DNA of 64,000 nt from NCBI RefSeq assembly GCF_039503195.1, contig NZ_JBCJKP010000001.1:4588001-4652000 (forward strand), written 5' to 3'. The notes under the pieces were generated by a model, which made no database searches, was not told where the DNA came from, and was given only the letters and a program-made list of their open reading frames with translations. The stretch is from Streptomyces mirabilis (GTDB lineage: Bacteria > Actinomycetota > Actinomycetes > Streptomycetales > Streptomycetaceae). Positions 9,327 to 17,318 of this stretch are shown here, piece after piece. A program made the translations under genes and the position numbers. The stretch's first letter is position 1, and each line of letters starts with the position of its first letter.

Positions 9327-10184
9327 CTATGGGGCGCTGTGCGCCGCGTTCTTTGCCGCGACCACCGCGTCGAAGACGTCGCGCTTGGGAATTTTGGCCT
9401 CGGCCGCGACCGCCGCGATGGCCTCCTTGCGGCGCTCTCCCGCCTCCTCCCGCACCCGCACCCTGCGCACCAGTTCGCCCGCGTCCAGTTCCTCGGCGCC
9501 CTTCTCCGGCGCGCCCTCGACCACCACCGTGATCTCCCCGCGTACGCCCTCCGCCGCCCAGGCCGCCAGCTCGCCCAGCGGTCCGCGCTTGACCTCCTCG
9601 TACGTCTTGGTCAGCTCCCGGCAGACGGCGGCCCGCCGCTCGTCCCCGAAGACCTCGGCCATCGCCGCGAGGGTGTCGTCGAGGCGGTGCGGGGCCTCGA
9701 AGTAGACCATCGTGCGGCGCTCGCCCTCGACCTCCCGCAGCCGCGACAGCCGCTCGCCCGCCTTCCTCGGCAGGAACCCCTCGAAGCAGAACCGGTCGAC
9801 GGGCAGCCCGGACAGCGCGAGCGCGGTGAGCACGGCGGACGGGCCGGGTACGGCGGTGACCTTGATGTCCTTCTCGACGGCCGCGGCGACCAGCCGGTAC
9901 CCGGGGTCGGAGACGGACGGCATCCCGGCGTCGGTCACCAGCAGCACGCGCGCCCCGCCGGCCAGCGCCTCGACGAGTTCGGGCGTGCGGGCGGCCTCGT
10001 TCCCCTCGAAGTACGACACCACGCGCCCGGTGGGCTGCACGCCCAGCGCCTGGGTCAGCCGGCGCAGCCTGCGGGTGTCCTCGGCGGCGACGACGTCCGC
10101 GCCCGCCAGCTCCTGGGCGAGCCGGGGCGGGGCGTCGGCCACGTCGCCGATGGGGGTGCCGGCCAAAACAAGGGTTCCTGTCAC
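9327..10184 (-). CDS. rsmI: 16S rRNA (cytidine(1402)-2'-O)-methyltransferase
   Basis: RsmI adds the 2'-O-methyl group to C1402 in the decoding centre. The 285-aa protein has the tetrapyrrole-methylase fold of the family: GTLVLAGTPIGD at the N-terminus, AEDTR, VTDAGMPSVSDPGYRLV (SAM loop), VPGPSA and FEGFLPRK in the expected order. The C-terminal helical region ends in KRDVFDAVVAAKN, as in actinobacterial RsmI. The start was set at GTG 10184 because the family begins almost directly with the first strand and GAGGATGG lies just upstream; an earlier in-frame start at 10226 adds an unrelated Ala/Cys/Glu stretch. It is divergent from pmt with a 94-bp gap. Confidence 0.93.
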   Translation of the reverse strand: MTGTLVLAGTPIGDVADAPPRLAQELAGADVVAAEDTRRLRRLTQALGVQPTGRVVSYFEGNEAARTPELVEALAGGARVLLVTDAGMPSVSDPGYRLVAAAVEKDIKVTAVPGPSAVLTALALSGLPVDRFCFEGFLPRKAGERLSRLREVEGERRTMVYFEAPHRLDDTLAAMAEVFGDERRAAVCRELTKTYEEVKRGPLGELAAWAAEGVRGEITVVVEGAPEKGAEELDAGELVRRVRVREEAGERRKEAIAAVAAEAKIPKRDVFDAVVAAKNAAHSAP

Positions 10185-10278
10185 GGTTCCATCCTCGCAG
10201 GGGCATTCGGCGGCAGCCGCATCCACCCATTAGGCCCGTGCACGGGACTCCCACAGACCTGTTCCCTACGATGGCGCG

Positions 10279-12018
10279 GTGACCAGTACCGCGTCCTCCA
10301 CGGACACCCGGCAGGGCCAGGCAGCCGAAGAACGGCGGCCGTCGTGGCAGCAGCGGCTGCGCCGCTTCGGATACAACGCACCACCCAGAAGCGATGTGCG
10401 TGATCGGCTCGTGCCGCCGTACGCCGAACCCAGCCCCCGGATCTGGGCTGCGTTCGGGCTGCGCCACGAGGTCGCGGAGCGCATCACGCGCTGGTCGGGC
10501 TGGGGCGGCCCGCTGCTCGTGACCCTGATGGCGGGGCTGATGCGGTTCTGGAACCTGGGCAGCCCGAAGGCGGTGATATTCGACGAGACGTACTACGCCA
10601 AGGACGCCTGGGCGCTGATCCACCGCGGGTACGAGGTCAACTGGGACAAGAACGCCAATGACCTGATCCTGCAGAACAGCGGGCACGTCGGCATCCCCTC
10701 GGACGCCGCCTATGTGGTGCATCCCCCGGTCGGCAAGTACGTCATCGGGCTCGGCGAATGGATGTTCGGCTTCAATCCGTTCGGCTGGCGTTTCATGACG
10801 GCGCTGCTCGGCACGCTGTCGGTGCTGCTGCTGTGCCGGATCGGGCGCCGGATGTTCCGCTCCACGTTCCTGGGCTGTCTCGCGGGCGCGCTGATGGCGG
10901 TGGACGGGCTGCACTTCGTGATGAGCCGCACCTCGCTGCTCGACGGTGTGCTGATGTTCTTCGTCCTGGCGGCCTTCGGCTGCCTGATCGTGGACCGCGA
11001 CCGGTCACGCGCCCGACTGGCGGGCGCCCTGCCGACGGACGCGGACGGGCTCGTACGCCCCGACGCGCACATCGCCGAGTCCACCCGCCTCGGCTGGCGC
11101 CCCTGGCGCTGGACGGCCGGTCTGCTGCTGGGCCTGGCCCTCGGCACCAAGTGGAGCGGCCTGTACGTGCTCTTCGCGTTCTGCCTGATGGCGGTCCTGT
11201 GGGACGTCGGCGCGCGCCGGGTCGCGGGCGCCCGTCACCCGTACATGGCGGCCCTCAAGCACGACACGGGCATCACGTTCCTCGCAACGGTCCCGGTGGC
11301 GATCGCCACGTACTTCGTCTCCTGGACCGGCTGGATCCTCTCCCCCACCAACGGCAAGGGCGGCTACTTCCGCAACTGGGCCGCGACCGACGGCAAGGGC
11401 GGCAGCTGGACCTTCCTGCCCGACTGGCTGCGCAGCCTGTGGCACTACGAGCACGAGGTGTACGAGTTCCACGTCGGCCTCTCGTCGCCGCACACCTACC
11501 AGTCGAACCCGTGGAGCTGGATCGTCCTGGGCCGCCCGGTCTCGTACTTCTACGAGTCCCCGCTGCCCGGCAAGGACGGCTGCCCGGCGGACGCGGGCGG
11601 CAAGTGCGCCCGCGAGGTCCTGGCCCTGGGCACGCCCCTCCTCTGGTGGGCCGCCTGCTTCGCGATCGTCTACGTCCTGTGGCGCTGGGCGTTCCGCCGC
11701 GACTGGCGGGCGGGCGCGATCGCCTGCGGCATCGCGGCCGGCTACCTCCCCTGGTTCATGTACCAGGAGCGCACGATCTTCTTCTTCTACGCCATCATCT
11801 TCGTCCCGTTCCTGTGCCTGGCGGTCGCCATGATGATCGGCGCGATCCTCGGCCCACCCGGCTCCACGGAACGCCGCCGCGTCATCGGCGCGGCGAGCGC
11901 GGGCGTCCTGGTCCTCCTGATCGCCTGGAACTTCATCTACTTCTGGCCCCTGTACACGGGCACCGCGATCCCCATAGACCAGTGGCGGTCGCGGATGTGG
12001 CTGGACACCTGGGTCTAG
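10279..12018 (+). CDS. pmt: Dolichyl/polyprenyl-phosphate-mannose protein O-mannosyltransferase
   Basis: Pmt transfers mannose from polyprenyl-phosphate-mannose to Ser/Thr of exported proteins on the outer face of the membrane. In Streptomyces this glycosylates PstS-type lipoproteins and supports phage infection and antibiotic resistance. The 579-aa product is a GT39/PMT glycosyltransferase with about eleven membrane segments. The catalytic acidic pair is in IFDETYYAKDAW (Asp102-Glu103), and the family motif VVHPPVGKY follows. The C-terminal domain ends RMWLDTWV. The start is GTG 10279. The last ~90 bp are duplicated at 16944-17033, and the inferred integration site covers the stop codon, so this 3' end may have been supplied by an integrating element. 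Confidence 0.95.
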   Translation: MTSTASSTDTRQGQAAEERRPSWQQRLRRFGYNAPPRSDVRDRLVPPYAEPSPRIWAAFGLRHEVAERITRWSGWGGPLLVTLMAGLMRFWNLGSPKAVIFDETYYAKDAWALIHRGYEVNWDKNANDLILQNSGHVGIPSDAAYVVHPPVGKYVIGLGEWMFGFNPFGWRFMTALLGTLSVLLLCRIGRRMFRSTFLGCLAGALMAVDGLHFVMSRTSLLDGVLMFFVLAAFGCLIVDRDRSRARLAGALPTDADGLVRPDAHIAESTRLGWRPWRWTAGLLLGLALGTKWSGLYVLFAFCLMAVLWDVGARRVAGARHPYMAALKHDTGITFLATVPVAIATYFVSWTGWILSPTNGKGGYFRNWAATDGKGGSWTFLPDWLRSLWHYEHEVYEFHVGLSSPHTYQSNPWSWIVLGRPVSYFYESPLPGKDGCPADAGGKCAREVLALGTPLLWWAACFAIVYVLWRWAFRRDWRAGAIACGIAAGYLPWFMYQERTIFFFYAIIFVPFLCLAVAMMIGAILGPPGSTERRRVIGAASAGVLVLLIAWNFIYFWPLYTGTAIPIDQWRSRMWLDTWV

Positions 12019-12153
12019 CTGCACAGACACACCAAGAGGGCGCGGCAGTCTGCCGCGCCCTCTTGGCCGTTGTTGGTCGTTAGTGGGTGTCGTTGGTCAC
12101 CTTCGGACGGCCCCATGACGGCCCAGCTCTTGCCCCTGAGAGATATACAGACC
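11930..12153 (+). repeat. pmt 3'-end direct repeat, left copy (putative attL)
   Basis: This segment is repeated at 16944-17166. The pmt end is nearly identical in both copies: 57 bp (11965-12021) are exact, with two mismatches before that. Past the stop codon the similarity continues through a terminator hairpin and into ACGGCCC/GACGGCCCAG and GTTGTTGG/GTCGTTGG direct repeats, which resemble integrase arm-type sites. A repeated gene end next to an integrase fragment is the normal signature of site-specific integration. Confidence 0.75.
12032..12066. terminator. Terminator hairpin after pmt
   Basis: A perfect 16-bp stem (12032-12047 with 12051-12066) with a 3-nt loop follows the pmt stop codon by 13 bp. 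An analogous hairpin follows the second pmt terminus at 17047-17079. It is strong enough to stop transcription leaving pmt. Confidence 0.8.
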
Positions 12154-12377
12154 TCCCAGGTCGACACAAACGCTCTTCGTCTGACCAGTAGAAACGTGTT
12201 CTTCTCACCAAAGGGCAACGCTTGCCGTCCAGGCCTTGTCCATGGCCAGCGGCGCAACCTCTGCCGCACCTCATCACAGCGCAGGAACGTGAAGGTAACG
12301 GGATCGGGCGACTCCAGTCACAAGTCTGGTGCCGGATCAGCCGGACGCCAGATCCGGCCCGCCAACGACAGACAGAT

Positions 12378-12429
12378 CTTGAAAACGGTCGTGCGCGAGC
12401 CACCCTGGGTTCAAATCCCACACCCACCG
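12378..12429 (+). pseudogene. Degenerate 3' half of a tRNA-Ser(UGA) gene
   Basis: The segment starts in an anticodon loop (CTTGAAA, anticodon TGA), continues through a 3' anticodon-stem strand (ACGGT), a variable region, a T loop (GGGTTCAAATCCC) and an acceptor 3' strand with discriminator (ACCCACCG). The 5' half of the tRNA is absent: the bases before the loop (GACAGAT) cannot pair with the 3' anticodon-stem strand. Integrative elements that use tRNA genes carry such a 3' half in their attachment site, so this looks like an old att relic. The class assignment comes from the anticodon and from memory of Streptomyces tRNA-Ser 3' ends. Confidence 0.6.
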
Positions 12430-12486
12430 CGCAACAACACGGCCCCCTGACCGGACGAGACGGTCAGGGGGCCGTGTTGTTGCGCG
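12428..12486. terminator. Very strong 26-bp hairpin after the tRNA relic
   Basis: Positions 12428-12453 and 12461-12486 form a perfect 26-bp stem with the 7-nt loop GACGAGA. The stem contains GGCCCCCTGACCG. It lies directly behind the tRNA-Ser relic and 60 bp beyond the stop codon of the convergent DUF11 gene, so it could terminate transcription from both sides. Confidence 0.8.
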
Positions 12487-12547
12487 GATGGGGCACGGGC
12501 AGCTTCTGATCCGTAGCTCTAGCCGGATCTCATCAAGGGGAGTCGCC

Positions 12548-15500
12548 CTACCAGTGGTCGTGGTGATCGCAGTGCTTGTCGTGCTGGTGACGCTTGATCT
12601 TGGTGGGGTCGGTGGCGGTGTGGGTGGTCGTGTCGCCGCCTCCGGTGACAGTGGCGGTGTTGGTGACGGTGCTGGGGGCCTTGCAGGAGACCTCCACCTT
12701 GAGGGTGATGGGTGGGTAGCTGCTCCCTGAGGGGAGGACGTCGCTGCGGGTACAGGTGAGGGTGGATCGGCTGCAGGCCCATCCAGTGCCGCTGAGCGAG
12801 ACGAGGGTGAGTCCCTTGGGCAAGGTTTCGGTCAGAGTGACGGTGGTGCCGTCGGTCGGGCCGGTGCCACTGTTGGTGACCGTGATGCTGTAGGTGCCCC
12901 TCTTGCCCTGCCGGAACGCGCCATTGTGACTCTTGCTGATCGCCAGCGTGGGCGGGCAGGCGCCGGTGACGGTCGTGGGATCGGTCGCGGTGTGAGTGGC
13001 GGTGTCCCCGCCGCCAGTGGCCGAGGCGCTGTTGGTGACCTGACCGGAGGCCGTACAGGCGACGTTGACCGCGAGGGTGAGCGCCGGATAGCTGCCACCG
13101 GACGCAAGGACGTCACTGCGGGTACAGGTCAGCGTGGCCAGCGTGCACGTCCACCCGGTACCGCTCAACGACGTCGCGGTAAGCCCAGCCGGGAGAGTGT
13201 CGGTCACGGTGACGACGGTGCCATCGGTCGCGCCGGTCCCGTCGTTGCCGACCGTGAGCGTGTAGGAGCCGGACTGACCCCGCCCAAAGCTGCCACTGTG
13301 ACTCTTGCTGATCGCCAGCGTGGGCGGGCAGGCGCCGGTGACGGTCGTGGGATCGGTCGCGGTGTGAGTGGCGGTGTCCCCGCCGCCAATGGCCGAGGCG
13401 CTGTTGGTGACCTGACCGGAGGCCGTACAGGCGACGTTGACCGCGAGGGTGAGCGCCGGATAGCTGCCACCGGACGCAAGGACGTCACTGCGGGTACAGG
13501 TCAGCGTGGCCAGCGTGCACGTCCACCCGGTACCGCTCAACGACGTCGCGGTAAGCCCAGCCGGGAGAGTGTCGGTCACGGTGACGACGGTGCCATCGGT
13601 CGCGCCGGTCCCGTCGTTGCCGACCGTGAGCGTGTAGGAGCCGGACTGACCCCGCCCAAAGCTGCCACTGTGACTCTTGCTGATCGCCAGCGTGGGCGGG
13701 CAGGCGCCGGTGATGGTCGTGGGATCGGTCGCGGTGTGAGTGGCGGTGTCCCCGCCGCCAATGGCCGAGGCGCTGTTGGTGACGGTGCTGGGGGCCTTGC
13801 AGGAGACCTCCACCTTGAGGGTGATGGGTGGGTAGCTGCTCCCTGAGGGGAGGACGTCACTGCGGGTACAGGTCAGCGTGGCCAGCGTGCACGTCCACCC
13901 GGTACCGCTCAACGACGTCGCGGTAAGCCCAGCCGGGAGAGTGTCGGTCACGGTGACGACGGTGCCATCGGTCGCGTCGATCCCGTTGTTACCGACCGTG
14001 AGCGTGTAGGAGCCGGACTGACCCCGCCCAAAGCTGCCACTGTGACTCTTGCTGATCGCCAGCGTGGGCGGGCAGGCGCCGGTGACGGTCGTGGGATCGG
14101 TCGCGGTGTGAGTGGCGGTGTCCCCGCCGCCAATGGCCGAGGCGCTGTTGGTGACGGTGCTGGGGGCCTTGCAGGAGACCTCCACCTTGAGGGTGATGGG
14201 TGGGTAGCTGCTCCCTGAGGGGAGGACGTCACTGCGGGTACAGGTCAGCGTGGCCAGCGTGCACGTCCACCCGGTACCGCTCAACGACGTCGCGGTAAGC
14301 CCAGCCGGGAGAGTGTCGGTCACGGTGACGACGGTGCCATCGGTCGCGTCGATCCCGTTGTTACCGACCGTGAGCGTGTAGGAGCCGGACTGACCCCGCC
14401 CAAAGCTGCCATTGTGACTCTTGCCGATGGTCAAGCTCGGGCCAGGGGGGCCGTAGGAGATGGTCACCTGGCCGTTGTTGTTCGCCGTCCCGATCGTGGA
14501 CGGCGCATAGTGTGTACCGGTGCTCGACGTGGTGGCGAAGCTGCTGCCCCCACCACCACCGCCCCCACCCGCCGAGATGCCCGTGTTGTTGACGGCGCCG
14601 CTGCCGCCGCCCCCGCCGGCGAAGTACCCACCACCACCGCCCCCACCACCAGCGATGGCAGTGGCGGCGCAGCCGCCGTCGAAGCTGCCGCCGGTGCCAC
14701 CGGTACCGACCGTGGCACCTGAAAACCCGCTCCCTGGCCCGCCGTTCATGACCGCACAGGACGGAACGGCCCCGCTGGCCCCGCCGGCACCGCCGGTGCT
14801 GGTGCTGGTGCTGCCACCGCCCCCACCCTGCCCCGGCGAAGCCCCAGGGCCGGTGGCACTTCCCGCGGTACCGCCGGTGGCATCCGGCGTTGTCCCGCCG
14901 TTGCCTCCGTTCCCTCCCCTAGAGCCCGCTCCGGTGCCGCCGGCGGCACCGCCGCCCCCGGCGACCACCAGCAAGGAGCCGCCCGTGCTGATGCTGGAGG
15001 CCCCGCCCCCACCCGGCCCTTCAAAATGAAAACCACTGAGCGGATAACTCCCACCTGGGGCGCCGCCGTTGAACCCGCCGGCACCCGGCGTCCCGGTGCC
15101 GTTGCAGCCTTTGCCGCCGGTGCCGCCGACGTCGATGGTGAAGGCCGTCGGTGCGGCGGTTTGCGGGAGCGTGGTGACGACCCGCGCCCCCGTCCCACCG
15201 GTCCCCGTGACGGAACAGGGGGTGCCGGTGTTGTCGGCACCGCCGGCCCCGTCCGCGGTGATCGTCACCACCATTCCCGCAGGAACCGTCAGGGTCTGCG
15301 GAGCGCCGGTGAAGGTGAAGGTCTGACTGACTGGCGCGGCTGCCCGACTGCCGCTGCGATGACCTGACGTCGGAGCGTCGGCGACGGCCGCCGGCACCCC
15401 CGCACCGGTGAGCACGGCACACACCGCTACGGTGACGCCCGTACGCCACCAACTCCGCCCGGGCCGGGCCGGCGATGCCGCTGAAGCCGACACTTGCGCC

Positions 15501-15571
15501 GCCCGACGACCAGTGACACGCCAGAGGCCCCGCTCGCCCCAACTTTGAGATCTGTGAACGTCATTGGTCAC
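12548..15571 (-). CDS. Secreted Gly-rich protein with five DUF11 repeats
   Basis: A 1007-aa exported protein. Residues 1-65 carry an Arg-rich start and a hydrophobic stretch (VTVAVCAVLTGAGVPAAVADA) that fit a signal peptide. Residues ~75-390 form a Gly/Thr/Ser-rich domain with long glycine runs. Five DUF11 (Ig-like) units of 124 residues follow, each with a DGTVVTVTDTLPAGL-type core and the Cys-containing segment GTGWTCTLATLTCTRSD. The tail is short and His-rich (KRHQHDKHCDHHDHW). There is no LPXTG sorting signal. DUF11 stalks display adhesins or spore-surface proteins; here the partner is unknown. The GTG start at 15571 has GGAGAGG about 13 nt upstream. The gene is cargo of the pmt-associated element. 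Confidence 0.8.
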   Translation of the reverse strand: MTNDVHRSQSWGERGLWRVTGRRAAQVSASAASPARPGRSWWRTGVTVAVCAVLTGAGVPAAVADAPTSGHRSGSRAAAPVSQTFTFTGAPQTLTVPAGMVVTITADGAGGADNTGTPCSVTGTGGTGARVVTTLPQTAAPTAFTIDVGGTGGKGCNGTGTPGAGGFNGGAPGGSYPLSGFHFEGPGGGGASSISTGGSLLVVAGGGGAAGGTGAGSRGGNGGNGGTTPDATGGTAGSATGPGASPGQGGGGGSTSTSTGGAGGASGAVPSCAVMNGGPGSGFSGATVGTGGTGGSFDGGCAATAIAGGGGGGGGYFAGGGGGSGAVNNTGISAGGGGGGGGSSFATTSSTGTHYAPSTIGTANNNGQVTISYGPPGPSLTIGKSHNGSFGRGQSGSYTLTVGNNGIDATDGTVVTVTDTLPAGLTATSLSGTGWTCTLATLTCTRSDVLPSGSSYPPITLKVEVSCKAPSTVTNSASAIGGGDTATHTATDPTTVTGACPPTLAISKSHSGSFGRGQSGSYTLTVGNNGIDATDGTVVTVTDTLPAGLTATSLSGTGWTCTLATLTCTRSDVLPSGSSYPPITLKVEVSCKAPSTVTNSASAIGGGDTATHTATDPTTITGACPPTLAISKSHSGSFGRGQSGSYTLTVGNDGTGATDGTVVTVTDTLPAGLTATSLSGTGWTCTLATLTCTRSDVLASGGSYPALTLAVNVACTASGQVTNSASAIGGGDTATHTATDPTTVTGACPPTLAISKSHSGSFGRGQSGSYTLTVGNDGTGATDGTVVTVTDTLPAGLTATSLSGTGWTCTLATLTCTRSDVLASGGSYPALTLAVNVACTASGQVTNSASATGGGDTATHTATDPTTVTGACPPTLAISKSHNGAFRQGKRGTYSITVTNSGTGPTDGTTVTLTETLPKGLTLVSLSGTGWACSRSTLTCTRSDVLPSGSSYPPITLKVEVSCKAPSTVTNTATVTGGGDTTTHTATDPTKIKRHQHDKHCDHHDHW
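12574..14440 (-). repeat. Five tandem 372-bp repeats inside the DUF11 gene
   Basis: The units encode the five DUF11 domains and repeat every 372 bp, visible for example as CGGTGCCATCGGTCGCG near 13220, 13592, 13964 and 14336. Four units are nearly identical at the DNA level. The half encoding LPSGSSYPP is shared by units 1, 2 and 5, whereas units 3 and 4 share a different half (LASGGSYPA). This mosaic pattern implies recent recombination or gene conversion between units, and copy number may vary. Confidence 0.9.
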
Positions 15572-16029
15572 AACACGCCGATCCTCTCCTGAAGCAATTC
15601 CCCGCTACGTCAGAAAACGGCCCGGGGGCGATAGAGCGATGACACGCAAACACCGCTGTCGCGCAGGTAATGGAACCTGACAAAAGAACACAAAACGCGG
15701 CGAAACGCTGCAATCTACATCTGTCTGACAATCCGGCAGGGCTTTGGCGACAACAACCCTCGAAGGCCTGCGACGACGGTCTCGCCGGTCAGTCACCGGT
15801 GAGGGCGAAAGCGTTTCGGACCGGCCTCGAGCCGGGACGGCGAGTTATCGTTCATGCATTCGATTCCAGGAGCATCCATCGACCGCCTGCAGCAAGCGCC
15901 ACGCCCCTTGTCCGTAGGCGCGTTCCTCCCGCCTACCGGTGCCGCCCATCAGCCTCGCCGTAGCCGTCTTACGGCGTTCTGCGGGAACGGCAGTCCGTGC
16001 TTGTGCGCTGAGGTACGTGGTCGTTGATG
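15572..16029. other. Non-coding stretch upstream of the DUF11 gene
   Basis: About 460 bp without a supported gene between the DUF11 start and the GNAT stop. The part nearest the DUF11 gene is less GC-rich than its surroundings (AACCTGACAAAAGAACACAA and similar), as expected for a promoter of that gene. No hairpin, tRNA or repeat was recognised. Confidence 0.5.
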
Positions 16030-16554
16030 TCAGCGGATGATGTCAGGGGTGGAATCCTCAAAGCCGTGGTCAGCGGCTGCAGTTCGGCGCTGCGCGAGCC
16101 AGCCGGAGACACGAGGGCCCCCGTTCACCGCGCCCCCTTCGCGGACCGTGCGCACATACTCGAATCCCTGCGGAAAGTAGTACCACTGGAGAGCCTCGTT
16201 CGCGGTCCACGCATCGAGCCGCAGCCATTTGGCCCCTTCGCGGTACGCGCGATCCCCCGCCCAGTCGAGCAGCCGACCGCCCATGTTCTGGCCGACATGG
16301 GTGCGGGCCACCGTCAGCTTATTGATGAACCGGGACGGCTCATCCAACTGTGCCTCCGTCCATGGCCCTTCCTCAGCTTCCGGCGTGAGAGTGATGGTGG
16401 CCACGGTCTCGTCACCCTCCATAACCATGAAGACGGTGTCTGCCTTGATGGTCGCGAGCAGTCGGTCAGCCGGGTACGGACGCTGCCACTGGTCGATGCC
16501 GAGACGAGTGAGCCAAGCCGCCGCCTCCTCTCGGAAGGCAAGCAGCTTGGCCAC
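16030..16554 (-). CDS. GNAT family N-acetyltransferase, possibly N-terminally truncated
   Basis: A 174-aa GNAT protein. FREEAAAWLTRLGIDQWQ and KLTVARTHVGQNMGGRLLDWA (a variant acetyl-CoA loop) are recognisable family segments. The only usable start is GTG 16554. Upstream in frame lie codons for RIIPAQPDD, which look like the first strand of the domain, but a stop codon at about 16591-16593 comes before any start codon. So either the first ~10 residues of the fold were lost when the element rearranged, or the protein starts at GTG with a short first strand. Substrate unknown. The gene faces away from the integrase fragment. Confidence 0.65.
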   Translation of the reverse strand: MAKLLAFREEAAAWLTRLGIDQWQRPYPADRLLATIKADTVFMVMEGDETVATITLTPEAEEGPWTEAQLDEPSRFINKLTVARTHVGQNMGGRLLDWAGDRAYREGAKWLRLDAWTANEALQWYYFPQGFEYVRTVREGGAVNGGPRVSGWLAQRRTAAADHGFEDSTPDIIR

Positions 16555-16659
16555 ATCGTCCGGTTGGGCAGGAATGATTCTCGCTGAGGCTCACCTGCTC
16601 GATGCCTCGTTCAGCCAGGCACCGCGTGGTGCCCTCTTCGATGTCTCCTGGTTCAGCCA

Positions 16660-16884
16660 GTCGCAGCAGCGCTCAGGCACTTCTACGCGTCAGTGCTGCT
16701 GGACGCGGGCGAGAACATCCGTGCCCTGAGTCAGTACCTCGGTCACAGCGATCCGGGATTCACGCTGAGGACGTACACGCACCTGATGCCGAGTAGCGAG
16801 GGACGCACGCGAAAGGCTGTCGACAGCCTCTATCTGGCCTCCACTCCACAAGATCACGGCCCAGAGACGGCCCAGGCAGCCTGA
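16660..16884 (+). pseudogene. C-terminal fragment of a tyrosine site-specific recombinase
   Basis: About 70 codons match the catalytic C-terminus of phage-type integrases: LRHFYASVLLDAG (box II Arg), LGHSD (catalytic His region) and FTLRTYTHLMP (Tyr nucleophile). They end at the TGA at 16882-16884. The HxLR motif has lost its His (read AALRHF), and everything upstream is missing: core-binding domain, N-terminal arm-binding domain and the first catalytic Arg. The protein cannot be active. It sits 60 bp upstream of the right copy of the pmt terminus, reading towards it, which is the standard int-att arrangement. Confidence 0.85.
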
Positions 16885-16943
16885 CACGGCCCCGATCAGT
16901 ACCGAACGCCCTGGTCGGGGCCCTCCGGGGCCGGATCGCGCAG

Positions 16944-17166
16944 ACTTCATCTACTTCTGGCCCCTGTACATGGGCACTGCGATCCCCATAGACCAGTGGC
17001 GGTCGCGGATGTGGCTGGACACCTGGGTCTAGCTGGGCAGACGTAGCAAGGGGACGCGGCAATCTGCCGCGCCCCCTTGGTCGTTGTTGGCCGTTGACGG
17101 TTGTCGTTGGTCGCCCTCGCACGGCCCGAGGACGGCCCAGCTCTGGGCCCGGGAGATTTACAGACC
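16944..17166 (+). repeat. pmt 3'-end direct repeat, right copy (putative attR)
   Basis: Second copy of the 11930-12153 segment, offset by about 5014 bp. It would encode the last residues of Pmt (FIYFWPLYMGTAIPIDQWRS and on to the stop) but has no gene in front of it. A terminator-like hairpin (17047-17079) and ACGGCCC repeats follow, as in the left copy. Confidence 0.75.
17047..17079. terminator. Hairpin after the duplicated pmt terminus
   Basis: A 15-bp stem with one mismatch and a 3-nt loop (ATC), equivalent to the terminator behind the real pmt gene. It was probably copied together with the attachment site. Confidence 0.6.
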
Positions 17167-17318
17167 GCGCGGCAGTCAGAACGTGAGCAGGGTCTTCGGC
17201 CGAAAAGCCCTGGTTCCCCATGGATGCCCCAGAGGCTCCCTCAGGCTCGGGTGCGGACCGCCGGCCGGCGAGCCGCACCGACTGTGAATCTAGCCCCCTG
17301 GGCGCGGCGGTGTGCCGG

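Larger units (their letters stand above)
12022..17035. mobile_element. Degraded integrative element in the 3' end of pmt
   Basis: About 5.0 kb lie between two direct copies of the pmt terminus (57-bp exact core at 11965-12021 and 16979-17035). Inside, next to the right core, is the C-terminal part of a tyrosine recombinase reading towards the core, as expected for int-attP. The rest is a degenerate tRNA-Ser 3' half, a DUF11 surface protein and a GNAT gene, with no replication or transfer genes, so the element is a remnant. The sequence beyond the right core still resembles the left arm region for ~130 bp. This suggests tandem integration of two related elements, or a duplication, rather than one clean insertion. 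Confidence 0.65.

Noticed and set aside
12428..12486. 26-bp hairpin as an IS or MITE end
   Set aside because: There is no internal sequence beyond a 7-nt loop and no flanking target duplication; a terminator explains it better.
12070..12509. Small open frames across the tRNA relic and hairpin
   Set aside because: They read through the tRNA-like sequence and the terminator hairpin, and no protein family was recognised.
12574..14440. Repeats as a separate mobile or CRISPR-like element
   Set aside because: The 372-bp period is a multiple of three and lies entirely within one reading frame that encodes DUF11 domains.
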